Positions 25,928-34,906 of a stretch of 64,000 nucleotides of DNA are shown here, one piece after another. A program made the position numbers and the translations under genes. The first letter of the stretch is position 1. Each line of letters opens with the position of its first letter. Source of the DNA: Verrucomicrobiota bacterium (lineage in GTDB: Bacteria; Verrucomicrobiota; Verrucomicrobiia; Methylacidiphilales; UBA1321); contig JABDGH010000002.1 of assembly GCA_013286145.1 (NCBI GenBank), positions 46,728-110,727 on the forward strand. Reading direction: 5' to 3'. The notes under the pieces are model-generated. The model searched no databases and was not told the origin of the DNA. It saw only the letters and a list, made by a program, of their open reading frames with translations.

Positions 25928-28780
25928 TCAGGCGGGGTTTCCCAGTGCCGCTTGAGCCGCCGCCAACCGCGCGATAGGCACGCGGTAAGGAGAACAGCTC
26001 ACGTAAGTTAGACCCGCATTGTGGCAGAACTTGACGGAAGCGGGGTCGCCGCCGTGTTCGCCGCAGATGCCCAGTTTGATGTCCGGACGGGTCTTGCGCC
26101 CCCGTTCGATGGCCAGCTTCATCAGGCCACCGACACCAGCGATATCGACCGTGGCGAAGGGGTTCTGCTTGATGATTTCAAGGTTTTGATAGCTGGGCAG
26201 GAAGGAGCCGGAATCGTCGCGACTCATGCCAAGCGTGGTCTGCGTGAGATCGTTGGTGCCGAAACTGAAAAACTCGGCTTCCTTGGCGATTTCATCGGCC
26301 ACGATACAGGCGCGCGGGATTTCGATCATGGTGCCCACGAGATAACTCAGGCGCGTGTTGTGCTGCTTGCAGACTTCGGCGGCGACTTTCCGCACGAGTT
26401 GGACTTGAAGCTCCAGTTCCTTCTGGAAACCGACGAGCGGAATCATGATCTCGGGTTTAACCTTGATGCCTTCCTTCTGGACCAGGATGGCGGCCTCAAA
26501 GATGGCCCGGGCCTGCATCGCCGAAATCTCGGGATAAACGATGCCGAGACGGCAGCCGCGATGACCGAGCATCGGATTGAATTCGTGCAGGCTGGCCACG
26601 CGACGCGCCACTTTATCCTGGGAGACCCCCAGCTTGGTGGCGAGTTCGGCTTGTTGGTCGTGGGTTTGCGGCAGAAATTCATGCAGCGGCGGGTCGAGAA
26701 AACGGATCGTGGCGGGCAGACCGTTGAGGGCTCGGAAAATACCGGCAAAATCGTCCCGTTGATAGGGGAGGAGTTTCGCCACGGCAGCTTCACGTGCCTC
26801 CTGGGTTTCGGCCAGGATCATCTCACGAACCACATCGATGCGGTCGCCTTCAAAGAACATGTGCTCGGTACGGCAGAGACCGACTCCCTGTGCGCCGAAA
26901 GCCACGGCATTGGCCACCTGATCGGGTTGATCAGCATTCGTGCGAATCTGGAGTCGGCGAAGTTTGTCGGCCCACGCCATCAATTGGGCAAAATTGCCAT
27001 AGGTGGCGCTTTCCTTCGGGTCGAGCGTCTTTTCAATGAGCACTTGGACGATTTCCGAGGGAGCGGTCTTGACTTCGCCCGCAAAGACTTCACCGCTTGT
27101 GCCGTCGATGGAAAGGAAATCGCCCCGCTTGAAGACGTGTTCCCCAACCGTGAGAGTGCTGGCACTGTAATCGATGTGCAGATCGCTGGCACCGCAAACA
27201 CAGACTTTGCCCATCTGCCGCGCCACGAGTGCTGCATGAGAGCTGACTCCGCCACGCGCGGTGAGAATGCCTTCGGCGGCGAGCATGCCGCGAATATCTT
27301 CCGGGGAAGTCTCCTCGCGAACCAGGAGCACCTTGCCTTTGAGCGCCTCGGCCTCGGCTTCGTTTGCGTTGAAATAGATGCGTCCGCTGGCGGCGCCGGG
27401 ACCTGCCGGTAATCCAGAGGCAATCTTCTGGGCATGCTTGATCGCTTTGCGGTCAAAGATCGGGGTAAGCAACTGGCTGAGTTGATCGGCGGGGACGCGG
27501 GCGACGGCCTGCTTCCAGTCAATCAGCTTTTCCTTCACCATTTCGACCGCGATGCGAACGGCGGCGACGCCTGTGCGTTTGCCGTTGCGGGTCTGGAGCA
27601 TGAAGAGTTTGCCGTTTTCCACCGTGAACTCGAAGTCCTGCATTTCGTGGAAATGCTTTTCGAGCGCGGCGCGAACATCTTCCAGTTCGCGATAGGCCTT
27701 GGGCATCTTTTCCTGGAGCGTGGCGACTGCATCGGGTGTGCGAACACCGGCAACGACATCTTCGCCCTGGGCGTTGATGAGATATTCACCGTAGAAAACA
27801 CGTTCACCTGTGGCCGGATCGCGGGTGAAGGCGACGCCGGAGCAACTTTCGTTGCCCGTATTGCCGAAGACCATCGCCTGGACATTGACCGCAGTGCCCC
27901 ATTCGTTCGGAATGTTATATTTCTGGCGGTAAACGATGGCGCGGTCATTGTTCCACGAACCGAAGACCGCCCCGATGGCACCGCGTAATTGTTCTTTCGG
28001 ATCGCTGGGAAAACTGCGACCTGTGCGCTCGTGGACGAGGTTCTTGAATTGTTTGACCAATTCGCGCATGGAAGAGGCATCGAGTTCCGTGTCGGAAACA
28101 TTCTTGCGGCCGGGAAAAATTTTGTTTTTGATATCTTCAATCACCACTTCAAACGGCTCATGCTCTTCACCGGGGCGCTTTTGGACGCCCATGACGACAT
28201 CGCCGTACATCTGGATGAAACGGCGGTAGCAGTCGTAGGCAAAACGTTCGTTGCCGCTGACGGCGATAAGACCCTGGACGGTCTCGTCGTTGAGGCCGAG
28301 ATTAAGAATGGTATCCATCATGCCGGGCATCGAATCACGGGATCCGGAGCGGACGGCAAAGAGAAGCGGATTGGTGATGCTGCCAAAACCTTTGCCGAGA
28401 TTTTTTTCGATGCGCGTGATGGCATCTTCAATCTGCGCGTCGATTTCCTTGGGCAACGTCTTGCCGTGTTGATTGAACCACGTGCAGACCTCCGTCGTGA
28501 TGGTGAAGCCGGGAGGAACGGGAAGTCCGATGCGGGTCATTTCCGCGAGATTGGCTCCCTTGCCGCCGAGGAGTGCCTTCATCTTGCCGTCGCCGTCGCT
28601 GCGGCCATCGCCGAAGAAATAGACCAGTCTGCCTTTTTTGGCCTTGGCTGGCGTGTGCCCATTGCGAACCGCTACAACTTTTACCGATGCTTTTTTCGCG
28701 GGTTTGCGCTTTTTGGTTGTGACTTTAAGGAGGGAGAGACGTTCTTTTTTCTTCAACTTTTTTTTGGATTTTTTAGACAT
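25928..28780 (-). CDS. ppdK: pyruvate, phosphate dikinase
   Basis: PPDK interconverts pyruvate + ATP + Pi and PEP + AMP + PPi. At 950 residues it is longer than the usual 870-900. The extra part is an N-terminal tail of about 50 residues rich in Lys ([15 protein letters not shown] ... [14 protein letters not shown]). The nucleotide domain starts at [23 protein letters not shown]. The swivelling domain carries the phosphorylated His in [16 protein letters not shown], near residue 512. The PEP/pyruvate barrel includes [19 protein letters not shown] and [11 protein letters not shown] with the catalytic Cys. No regulatory protein gene is adjacent. Confidence 0.97.
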   Translation of the reverse strand: MSKKSKKKLKKKERLSLLKVTTKKRKPAKKASVKVVAVRNGHTPAKAKKGRLVYFFGDGRSDGDGKMKALLGGKGANLAEMTRIGLPVPPGFTITTEVCTWFNQHGKTLPKEIDAQIEDAITRIEKNLGKGFGSITNPLLFAVRSGSRDSMPGMMDTILNLGLNDETVQGLIAVSGNERFAYDCYRRFIQMYGDVVMGVQKRPGEEHEPFEVVIEDIKNKIFPGRKNVSDTELDASSMRELVKQFKNLVHERTGRSFPSDPKEQLRGAIGAVFGSWNNDRAIVYRQKYNIPNEWGTAVNVQAMVFGNTGNESCSGVAFTRDPATGERVFYGEYLINAQGEDVVAGVRTPDAVATLQEKMPKAYRELEDVRAALEKHFHEMQDFEFTVENGKLFMLQTRNGKRTGVAAVRIAVEMVKEKLIDWKQAVARVPADQLSQLLTPIFDRKAIKHAQKIASGLPAGPGAASGRIYFNANEAEAEALKGKVLLVREETSPEDIRGMLAAEGILTARGGVSSHAALVARQMGKVCVCGASDLHIDYSASTLTVGEHVFKRGDFLSIDGTSGEVFAGEVKTAPSEIVQVLIEKTLDPKESATYGNFAQLMAWADKLRRLQIRTNADQPDQVANAVAFGAQGVGLCRTEHMFFEGDRIDVVREMILAETQEAREAAVAKLLPYQRDDFAGIFRALNGLPATIRFLDPPLHEFLPQTHDQQAELATKLGVSQDKVARRVASLHEFNPMLGHRGCRLGIVYPEISAMQARAIFEAAILVQKEGIKVKPEIMIPLVGFQKELELQVQLVRKVAAEVCKQHNTRLSYLVGTMIEIPRACIVADEIAKEAEFFSFGTNDLTQTTLGMSRDDSGSFLPSYQNLEIIKQNPFATVDIAGVGGLMKLAIERGRKTRPDIKLGICGEHGGDPASVKFCHNAGLTYVSCSPYRVPIARLAAAQAALGNPA

Positions 28781-28903
28781 AACAAAGGCGATTCTTTTCA
28801 GGTGAGAAAGTTGAGGCTATCAGCCGAGCAAGTTGAGTCAAGCGCAGCGCAATTTCCACGCATAAAAAGTCACAAGGGTGCTAGTTGGCGCACAGGATGG
28901 CCT

Positions 28904-29734
28904 CTAAAGAGGCTTGCGATGGGAGAGGCGATAACTTCTTGGGGTCGTGCCGGTTTGAGACCGGAACAGGCTGTAAAAGTGACTTAGATTCTCGATTCCG
29001 CAATCCAGCGCGATTTCGAGGATGCTTTGGTCTCCCATCTCCAACTGGCGTTGGGCGTAGGACATTCGGATCTTATTGACGTAATCGGTGGGAGCCATGC
29101 CGAACCAGCGGCGGGTCGTGCGGGCAACGTGTTCCCGGCTGCGCCCGCAGAGTTTGAGGAATTGCGTAACGCCTCTCGAAAAATGTTCCGGTCTTTGGAT
29201 TGCCCGGCACGCCTGTACCAGCCAGTCGGGAGCATCATCCAGTTGCGCGTCACTCTGATCGAGTCTCAATTCCGACAGGACATTCAAAAGAAATCGCTCC
29301 AGGTGGAGTCGCTCTCGCGGCATTTGAGAAAGTTCATCCGCCCATCGATTGAAACGTCGCAGTTGGGATGGCTCCATCTGTTGCATGACAGGATTTTTTC
29401 CCTGATGCCAGAAGGCCCAATCCTGTCTCGAAAAATAACGGTGGCCCAGGAAATCGAGCGTCTTCTGGGCAAAAGCGATGTTGGTCAGCTTGAGTCCCTC
29501 ATGGCTGATGAGGTCGATGCCATGGCAATCGGACGGACGCATCAGAATCAGGCTTCCGACCTGAAGAGGAAGGGAGTCTCCATTAATCCGGTGAATGCCT
29601 CGACCCGCATCGACCCAGAAGATTTCTGCAAAGTCGTGCCCATGATAGCGAAGAGGCTTTGCGCGTGTCTTCGTATCGCGGGCGGCATGAAAGGCTGCCT
29701 TCCCTGCGACTTTATCCCAGTGTAATCTTTCCAT
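28904..29734 (-). CDS. AraC family transcriptional regulator
   Basis: The 276-residue protein has a cupin-like sensor half (RYHGHDFAEIFWVDAGRGIHRIN, GSLILMRPSDCHGID) and a C-terminal AraC double helix-turn-helix (SREHVARTTRRWFGMAPTDYVNKIRMSYAQRQLEM, then IENLSHFYSLFRSQTGTTPRSYR). AraC proteins of this build usually respond to sugars or other small molecules. It is divergent from the PhyH-type dioxygenase gene with 72 bases between, so it is the likely regulator of that gene and of itself. Confidence 0.94.
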   Translation of the reverse strand: MERLHWDKVAGKAAFHAARDTKTRAKPLRYHGHDFAEIFWVDAGRGIHRINGDSLPLQVGSLILMRPSDCHGIDLISHEGLKLTNIAFAQKTLDFLGHRYFSRQDWAFWHQGKNPVMQQMEPSQLRRFNRWADELSQMPRERLHLERFLLNVLSELRLDQSDAQLDDAPDWLVQACRAIQRPEHFSRGVTQFLKLCGRSREHVARTTRRWFGMAPTDYVNKIRMSYAQRQLEMGDQSILEIALDCGIENLSHFYSLFRSQTGTTPRSYRLSHRKPL

Positions 29735-29806
29735 AAGATCACTCTAGCATAATAAATTGTCACATTACGAAAAGAATTACCTCTGGATGTATCCCATGAT
29801 AGTTCC

Positions 29807-30637
29807 ATGAGCACTATTATTTCCGAGCCGCGACTCACTTCCCAGCAAATCGAGACCTACCGTCGTGAAGGGTATCTTATTTATGACCAACCGGTTTTGT
29901 CCCAGGACAAATTCGATAGTCTCAAGGCCTACTTTGAAAAATTACTCGCCACGCTCCCGGAAGGTGAACGCCCGGAGGCGATGGATGTTCCTCACTTCAT
30001 GAATCCCGAACTTTTAAAATGGGCGATGGATGATGAAATTCTCGGTTTGGTGGAGCCGATCATCGGGTCGGATATTGCTCTTTTTTCAACCCATTTTATT
30101 TGCAAGCCGAAAGGCAACGGCAAGCGGGTTCCCTGGCACGAAGATTCGGCCTATTGGAAAAACCAGATCAACCCGATGGAAGTCGTCACTGTCTGGCTGG
30201 CAATCGATCCCTCCTTGAAAGAAAACGGATGCATGATGGTGATTCCAACGACCCATCGGACAGGTCGCCAGGGCTTTTCCGATTACAACCCGGTCGATCA
30301 GGCCAAAAATGTTTTCGCCAATGAAATTGTGAAGGAGCAGCGCGAGGACGATAAGCGTGTTTATCTGGTGCTCCAGCCCAACCAATGCTCTCTCCATAAT
30401 GCCCGCACCATGCATGGATCGGAACCGAATACCTCGAACAAACGTCGCTGCGGGTGGACACTTCGCTTCACTTCAACTTCGGTGAAATTCAATTACGAGA
30501 TGTTTGGCGGCAAACATCAGGTCTATCTGGCCCGTGGGCGCGATCTCGGCGGCAATCATTATGCGGATCCGACGCGGTCATATCCCGAGGTGATGGCTGC
30601 ACGAAGCGCCTCCAGCACCTACAAGTATTCTCACTAA
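29807..30637 (+). CDS. phytanoyl-CoA dioxygenase (PhyH) family protein
   Basis: The 276-residue Fe(II)/2-oxoglutarate-dependent oxygenase-type protein has VPWHEDSAYW (near residue 110) supplying the first His and Asp iron ligands. LHNARTMHGSEPN (near 200) supplies the distal His, and the Arg in the following RRCGWTLRF is placed to hold 2-oxoglutarate. MVIPTTH fits the fold core. Substrates of bacterial PhyH enzymes range from lipids to compatible solutes and cannot be read from sequence. The AraC neighbour suggests an inducible catabolic use. It overlaps by 4 bases the stop of the convergent gene. Confidence 0.9.
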   Translation: MSTIISEPRLTSQQIETYRREGYLIYDQPVLSQDKFDSLKAYFEKLLATLPEGERPEAMDVPHFMNPELLKWAMDDEILGLVEPIIGSDIALFSTHFICKPKGNGKRVPWHEDSAYWKNQINPMEVVTVWLAIDPSLKENGCMMVIPTTHRTGRQGFSDYNPVDQAKNVFANEIVKEQREDDKRVYLVLQPNQCSLHNARTMHGSEPNTSNKRRCGWTLRFTSTSVKFNYEMFGGKHQVYLARGRDLGGNHYADPTRSYPEVMAARSASSTYKYSH

Positions 30638-31368
30638 TTCCCGAGGTTCGTGACCTCGTCGATGGCAGTTCCGCTGGTGGTGGTATCCGATGGCGGTTGT
30701 TCCAGCTTTTCACTTGGGGGCTCTTCTGGCGAAGGACTCTGCGATTGCCCAATGTGATCCGCGCCGAGACCGAGCGCGTCGGCCTCTTGTTTGGCCTGCG
30801 CCCGCAGTTGCGCCAATTCCTCTCCTACGCGATACTCGGGCAGGTGACAGAGCGTTTGCAGGACACTCCAATCCATTTGAAAGGCGTCGGTGAGGCCGTT
30901 GATGAGAAGCAGTCGCGCTTCTTCATGCGCGGTGGCGTTCGGCACGGGATAAACAGCGGCAAGAACACGCTCAGCGATGATTTCCTCGACGGGAATAAGT
31001 TTGACCACGCCATGATCGGTCATGAAGTCGCGGCACACTCCACGGTAAGCCGTGGCGGTTTCCCTGTGAAACTGGACGGGTATGCCCGACACCATCCAGC
31101 GGTAAATCGAACCTTCCGCGTGAAGTTGTTCGCCCATGATTTCCTGCAGGGCGCGAGGGGAGAGTTTTCCGGCAAAGGCGGCCACTTCAATCTCGGGATT
31201 GGGGGAGGTGGTATTGGCGTAACTGTCGAAGGCCAGTTGCCCGGAGGCGATTAAAACGACGCCCTTGATTTTGAAGAGCGTTGAGATGAGACCTGCCAGT
31301 TGAAGCGCACGCTCAGTCCTGTCCTCTAATTGTTCCAGGCTAAGAAGCGCGTCATCAATTCGACCCAT
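30634..31368 (-). CDS. hypothetical protein, possible nucleotidyltransferase-like fold
   Basis: I start at ATG 31368 (MGRIDDALLSLEQLEDR); the track extends to 31464 through unlikely sequence. The product, about 244 residues, is soluble. VVLIASGQLAFDSYANTTSPNPEIEVAAF and a later KLIPVEEIIAERVLAAVYPVP recall the region between a nucleotidyltransferase strand and helix, and proteins of this general look act on small substrates, but the GSxxxxxDxD motif is absent. The C-terminal 50 residues are Ser/Pro/Glu-rich and disordered. Confidence in the gene is good, in the fold low. Confidence 0.6.
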   Translation of the reverse strand: MGRIDDALLSLEQLEDRTERALQLAGLISTLFKIKGVVLIASGQLAFDSYANTTSPNPEIEVAAFAGKLSPRALQEIMGEQLHAEGSIYRWMVSGIPVQFHRETATAYRGVCRDFMTDHGVVKLIPVEEIIAERVLAAVYPVPNATAHEEARLLLINGLTDAFQMDWSVLQTLCHLPEYRVGEELAQLRAQAKQEADALGLGADHIGQSQSPSPEEPPSEKLEQPPSDTTTSGTAIDEVTNLGN

Positions 31369-31522
31369 GGACGGGTACCTTACCGTGTTTGTCTCTCGCT
31401 GACAATGGTGCTGTAGCGGCTTATCGAGGTCTCTCAATTCCCCAGGTGAAGCACAACGCCTCAAGTCGCCTCATCTTATCGTAACAGTTGGCAAATAGGC
31501 TGGATTTCTCTAAGTTACGGTT

Positions 31523-32833
31523 ATGGAGTCGCCATCTCGTTCTGCCGTTTTTAGTCCGCGTGAAGTTATCTCGGTTGTCATGGGGGGAGGAGCGGGAACC
31601 CGGCTTTTCCCACTGACCAAGGATCGGTCGAAGCCAGCCGTGCCACTTGCGGGCAAGTACCGCCTGGTAGATATTCCGATCAGTAATTGCCTTAACTCCG
31701 GCCTGAAGCGCATTTTCCTTCTCACTCAGTTCAATAGTTCCTCGCTGCATCGGCATGTGCAGCGGAGCTACCATTTTGACGAATATTCCCACGCTTTTGT
31801 GGAGATCATGGCGGCACAGCAAACGCCGGGCAGTAATGCCTGGTACCAGGGCACGGCGGATGCCGTGCGTCAGAACCTTCGGCACTTTGGGAATGTACCG
31901 CACAAGTATGTTCTCATTCTCTCCGGGGATCAGCTCTACCGGATGAATTTTCGACATCTCATCGAACAACACATCAAATCGGAAGCCGATGTCACCGTGG
32001 CCACAATCCCCGTGAGTCGCTCCGATGCAAGTTCCTTTGGCATCATGCAGATTGACGGCGAGCAACGGATCAAGCGATTTGTGGAAAAGCCGCAAGACTC
32101 CGAGGTACTCGACTCGTTAAAAATCGATTCCGAGAACCTTGCCAAGCTCGACGGCCAGAATACGGGAGATCTCTATCTGGCATCGATGGGCATCTATGTT
32201 TTCAACCGGGACGTTCTGGACAATGCCCTGGCGGGCAAGCATGTCGATTTCGGCAAGCACATCATTCCCACCCTTATCGATACGGGGCGGATTTTTTCAT
32301 ATGTTTATCAGGGCTACTGGGAGGATATCGGAACCATCAAGGCATTTTTCGATGCCAATCTCGACCTGAGCAATGAAGTCCCGAAATTTAATTTTTTCGA
32401 AACCCAGGCGCCGATCTACACCCATGCGCGGTATCTTCCCGCCAGCAAGATCGTTCGCGGTTTCATCGAGCGAGCCATCATTTCAGACGGCTGTGTCATT
32501 GTTGATGCGCGCATTGAACATTCGGTCATCGGCATTCGCAGCCGCATCGAAGCCGGGGCCGTGGTCAAGGATTCCATTCTCATGGGGCACGATGATTACG
32601 AGACGCCGGGTGAATTAAAAGTCATGCAGGAGCGGGGTGTTCCTCCCCTGGGTGTTGGAAAAAACTCGTACATCGAGCGGGCGATTATCGACAAGAACGC
32701 GCGCATCGGAGAGAACGTCCGCATTTCGCCCGAGGGTAAACCAGAGAATTATGACGGGCCCAATTTTTATATCCGCGACGGAATCGTCGTGGTTCCCAAA
32801 AATGGGGTCATCCATAACGGCACCATCCTTTGA
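31523..32833 (+). CDS. glgC: glucose-1-phosphate adenylyltransferase
   Basis: GlgC makes ADP-glucose from ATP and glucose-1-phosphate, the committed step of glycogen synthesis. The 436-residue protein has the nucleotide-binding start SVVMGGGAGTRLFPLTKDRSKPAVPLAGKYRL. IPISNCLNSGLKRIFLLTQF and GTADAVRQ follow in the family's order, and LSGDQLYRMNF carries the metal-binding Asp. The C-terminal third is the left-handed beta-helix (KIVRGFIERAIISDGCVI, IERAIIDKNARIGENVRI). No other glg gene is in the window. Confidence 0.97.
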   Translation: MESPSRSAVFSPREVISVVMGGGAGTRLFPLTKDRSKPAVPLAGKYRLVDIPISNCLNSGLKRIFLLTQFNSSSLHRHVQRSYHFDEYSHAFVEIMAAQQTPGSNAWYQGTADAVRQNLRHFGNVPHKYVLILSGDQLYRMNFRHLIEQHIKSEADVTVATIPVSRSDASSFGIMQIDGEQRIKRFVEKPQDSEVLDSLKIDSENLAKLDGQNTGDLYLASMGIYVFNRDVLDNALAGKHVDFGKHIIPTLIDTGRIFSYVYQGYWEDIGTIKAFFDANLDLSNEVPKFNFFETQAPIYTHARYLPASKIVRGFIERAIISDGCVIVDARIEHSVIGIRSRIEAGAVVKDSILMGHDDYETPGELKVMQERGVPPLGVGKNSYIERAIIDKNARIGENVRISPEGKPENYDGPNFYIRDGIVVVPKNGVIHNGTIL

Positions 32834-32872
32834 TCTTTCCTCCGGCGACGAATCTCCGTAGCTTGAATCGTA

Positions 32873-33145
32873 ATGGAATTCGAATGGTCTCTTTACAGTC
32901 CGAACCAGTTGACTCCTGAAGAGATTTCGGAAAGTTTTGAAGATCCCTTCAGTTTGCGGCTATTGCCGGACTCCAATCGATTCTCCAACCAGAATCGTTT
33001 TTTCAGCCTGGGGCGTAGCAATAGCGGTAAAGGCATTTTCGCCGTCTATTCCTCAACGGGTAAAATCGTCCGCGTGGTCGCCGCGAGGCCCATGACCGAG
33101 GAAGAAACCTTTTTTTACGATCGTAAAACCCACGAATATACCTGA
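32873..33145 (+). CDS. BrnT-like toxin of a type II toxin-antitoxin pair
   Basis: The 90-residue protein begins MEFEWS and shows ISESFEDPFSLRLL, QNRFFSLGRSNSGKGIFAVY and IVRVVAARPMTEEE, a match to the BrnT layout (FEWD...FEDP...R...G....G....V....ISAR.A...E). BrnT is a ribonuclease-like toxin of the RelE fold. The order toxin first, antitoxin second, with 5 bases between, is as expected for BrnTA. The match is divergent at the N-terminus. Confidence 0.75.
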   Translation: MEFEWSLYSPNQLTPEEISESFEDPFSLRLLPDSNRFSNQNRFFSLGRSNSGKGIFAVYSSTGKIVRVVAARPMTEEETFFYDRKTHEYT

Positions 33146-33150
33146 TCCCT

Positions 33151-33423
33151 ATGAGCCTTACCCCTGTTACCAATTGGGAGACTGTCCCTGTTTTTGCCAA
33201 CATGACGGAAGAAGCCCAGTATTGGGAGTCGCACCAGATTGATTTGCGCCTGATGCAGACTTCCCTGGTCAGCACGGACACCAACGAATCGACGACGATT
33301 ACCCTGCGCATGGATCCCCGCATGCTCTCGCGCCTGAAGCGACTCGCGCGCCAACGCTACCTCAATTATCAGAGCATGCTTAAACAGTGGCTGGCCGAAA
33401 GACTCGAAGACGAACTTGATTAG
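33151..33423 (+). CDS. BrnA/CopG-like antitoxin
   Basis: This 90-residue protein has the antitoxin-type start VPVFANMTEEAQYWESHQID, the usual (P)xF...EExxFWxxHxx motif, followed by a ribbon-helix-helix DNA-binding end (TTITLRMDPRMLSRLKRLARQRYLNYQSMLKQWLAERL). It should bind both the toxin just upstream and the operon promoter for autorepression. The small spacing suggests co-translation. Confidence 0.8.
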   Translation: MSLTPVTNWETVPVFANMTEEAQYWESHQIDLRLMQTSLVSTDTNESTTITLRMDPRMLSRLKRLARQRYLNYQSMLKQWLAERLEDELD

Positions 33424-33552
33424 GTTATGCCACTCGGAGTGGGCACGAAATAATTTCGTTGAAAAACGGTGAAAATTACTCGCGCAAAGGTCGTTGGTGA
33501 GTTAATTTAAGTTTAAGCTTAAAAAGTCATAATCCTGCCAATAACCAATCTC

Positions 33553-34233
33553 ATGAAATTACCTCATCCTTCCTCTTCTCGTCGTTCCGGTTTCACTCTG
33601 GTGGAACTTTTGGTGGTTATCGGAATCATCGCCATTCTGGCTGGGGTTGTCATGGCTGGCGTTACCAGCGCCATTAAAGCCGCCAAGCGGGCCAAGACAC
33701 TTGTTGTAGGCAATCAACTGGTAACAGCGGTACAGACTTACTACACGGACTATATGGTCTATCCGGCGCCGCCAAACACAACCGCCGATACAATTTATAC
33801 CTCCACGGATGCAACCAAATGGGGAGCGATGATGGTGGCGTTGTGCGGCGGAGTGGATCCCGGCGCGCCGACTCAAGGGCAGGTAGCCGTTAATGCCAAC
33901 ACCATTCCCAATACCCGTCAGGTTCCCTATCTTAGCCCAAGTCACGGCGATTTGGATACCACGGTTACACCCGCAGTGCTCAAGACTCCTTTCCCGAGTC
34001 AGGCTGGAAAGGCCCAGTATTACTTCATGGCCATTGATACAAACTACGACAACGTGCTTGGAGGAACCGGTGCAGGCGCTGTAAGTATTCCCGATTTTTC
34101 AGCAGCCAAGCCTAACTCAGCCCTGCCCAAGTCCACCAATGGCATATCGACGGGTGTCGCTGTTTGGAGTAACTGCGATCAGGATCCTGCCGGTGGATCA
34201 ACGAGTCCTAATTTCTGGGTTCACACCTATTAA
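33553..34233 (+). CDS. prepilin-type N-terminal cleavage/methylation protein
   Basis: The 226-residue protein has a short basic leader (PSSSRRSG) followed by FTLVELLVVIGIIAILAGVVMAG, the type IV pilin/pseudopilin signal with cleavage at the G and the Glu at +5. The rest (ARTLVVGNQLVTAVQTYYTDY-like helix, then PSQAGKAQYYFMAIDTNYDNVLGG) suits the type II secretion GspG-like fold. Such proteins are numerous in PVC bacteria, often away from secretion operons. A 12-base palindrome TTTAAGCTTAAA at 33512 lies 41 bases upstream. It is paired with a second prepilin gene. Confidence 0.9.
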   Translation: MKLPHPSSSRRSGFTLVELLVVIGIIAILAGVVMAGVTSAIKAAKRAKTLVVGNQLVTAVQTYYTDYMVYPAPPNTTADTIYTSTDATKWGAMMVALCGGVDPGAPTQGQVAVNANTIPNTRQVPYLSPSHGDLDTTVTPAVLKTPFPSQAGKAQYYFMAIDTNYDNVLGGTGAGAVSIPDFSAAKPNSALPKSTNGISTGVAVWSNCDQDPAGGSTSPNFWVHTY

Positions 34234-34240
34234 GTTTGCG

Positions 34241-34834
34241 ATGCACAGGATTTCATCATTCGCCGGTCGATCACGACGTCATCGGTTTTCAAGTTTTACC
34301 TTGGTTGAGCTTCTGGTGGTTATCCTGATTATCTCTCTTCTAGCCGCCATGACGTTGATTGCAGGTGGCGCGGTGTTGAAAGCGGCTGCGACGAGCAGGG
34401 CCAAGACCGAGATTCGGGCCATAAGCGCCGCCTTGGAGAATTACAAGGTGGATACGGGTGTTTATCCCCTTTTCGACATGGCTGGCCCAACGAATGGAAC
34501 TTACAAAACCGATCCTACTGATCCCACCTACCAACTCTCTTCGGAAGCTCTTTACCAGGCCCTGGCCGGGAAGACGAACTACACGGATGCCTTACCAACG
34601 GGTGTAACAATTTACTATCCGTTCAAGTCCGGCCAGCTTGGCAGCCTCAATAACAACACGTTTATCAAGGATCCCTTTGGTTTTCCCTACGGGTATTCGA
34701 CCGGAAATGGAACGGGCGATGTTCCCTACAATGGCATCGGCTTTTATGACCTCTGGTCAACAGGGGGCACAACAGGTGCTACCACCGCCAATCCTAATTC
34801 CACCAATACGTGGCTTACGAATTGGAAGCATTAG
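34241..34834 (+). CDS. prepilin-type N-terminal cleavage/methylation protein (second)
   Basis: I place the start at ATG 34241 (MHRISSFAGRSRRHRFSSFTLVELLVVILIISLLAA), 8 bases after the previous stop; the track start at 34139 runs antisense-like through the previous gene's frame. The leader is basic and the +5 Glu is kept, although Ser precedes Phe where Gly is usual, which may lower leader-peptidase cleavage. The GspG-like body shows AKTEIRAISAALENYKVDTGVYP, and LYQALAGKTNYTDA. It is surely co-transcribed with the preceding prepilin gene. Confidence 0.88.
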   Translation: MHRISSFAGRSRRHRFSSFTLVELLVVILIISLLAAMTLIAGGAVLKAAATSRAKTEIRAISAALENYKVDTGVYPLFDMAGPTNGTYKTDPTDPTYQLSSEALYQALAGKTNYTDALPTGVTIYYPFKSGQLGSLNNNTFIKDPFGFPYGYSTGNGTGDVPYNGIGFYDLWSTGGTTGATTANPNSTNTWLTNWKH

Positions 34835-34906
34835 GCTCCCGCACTTTTTTATCTTTTAACGAGTGATCGCCGTTGAGGAATAGATTGGCTTAGAGTAAGC
34901 GATCTC

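Noticed and set aside
26021-27412. 463-residue plus-strand ORF
   Set aside because: It lies antisense to ppdK, which has full catalytic motifs. The ORF is a codon-bias shadow with no domain.
33512-33523. 12-base palindrome TTTAAGCTTAAA upstream of the first prepilin gene
   Set aside because: It is AT-rich and short, so chance is likely. I could not place it in a promoter.
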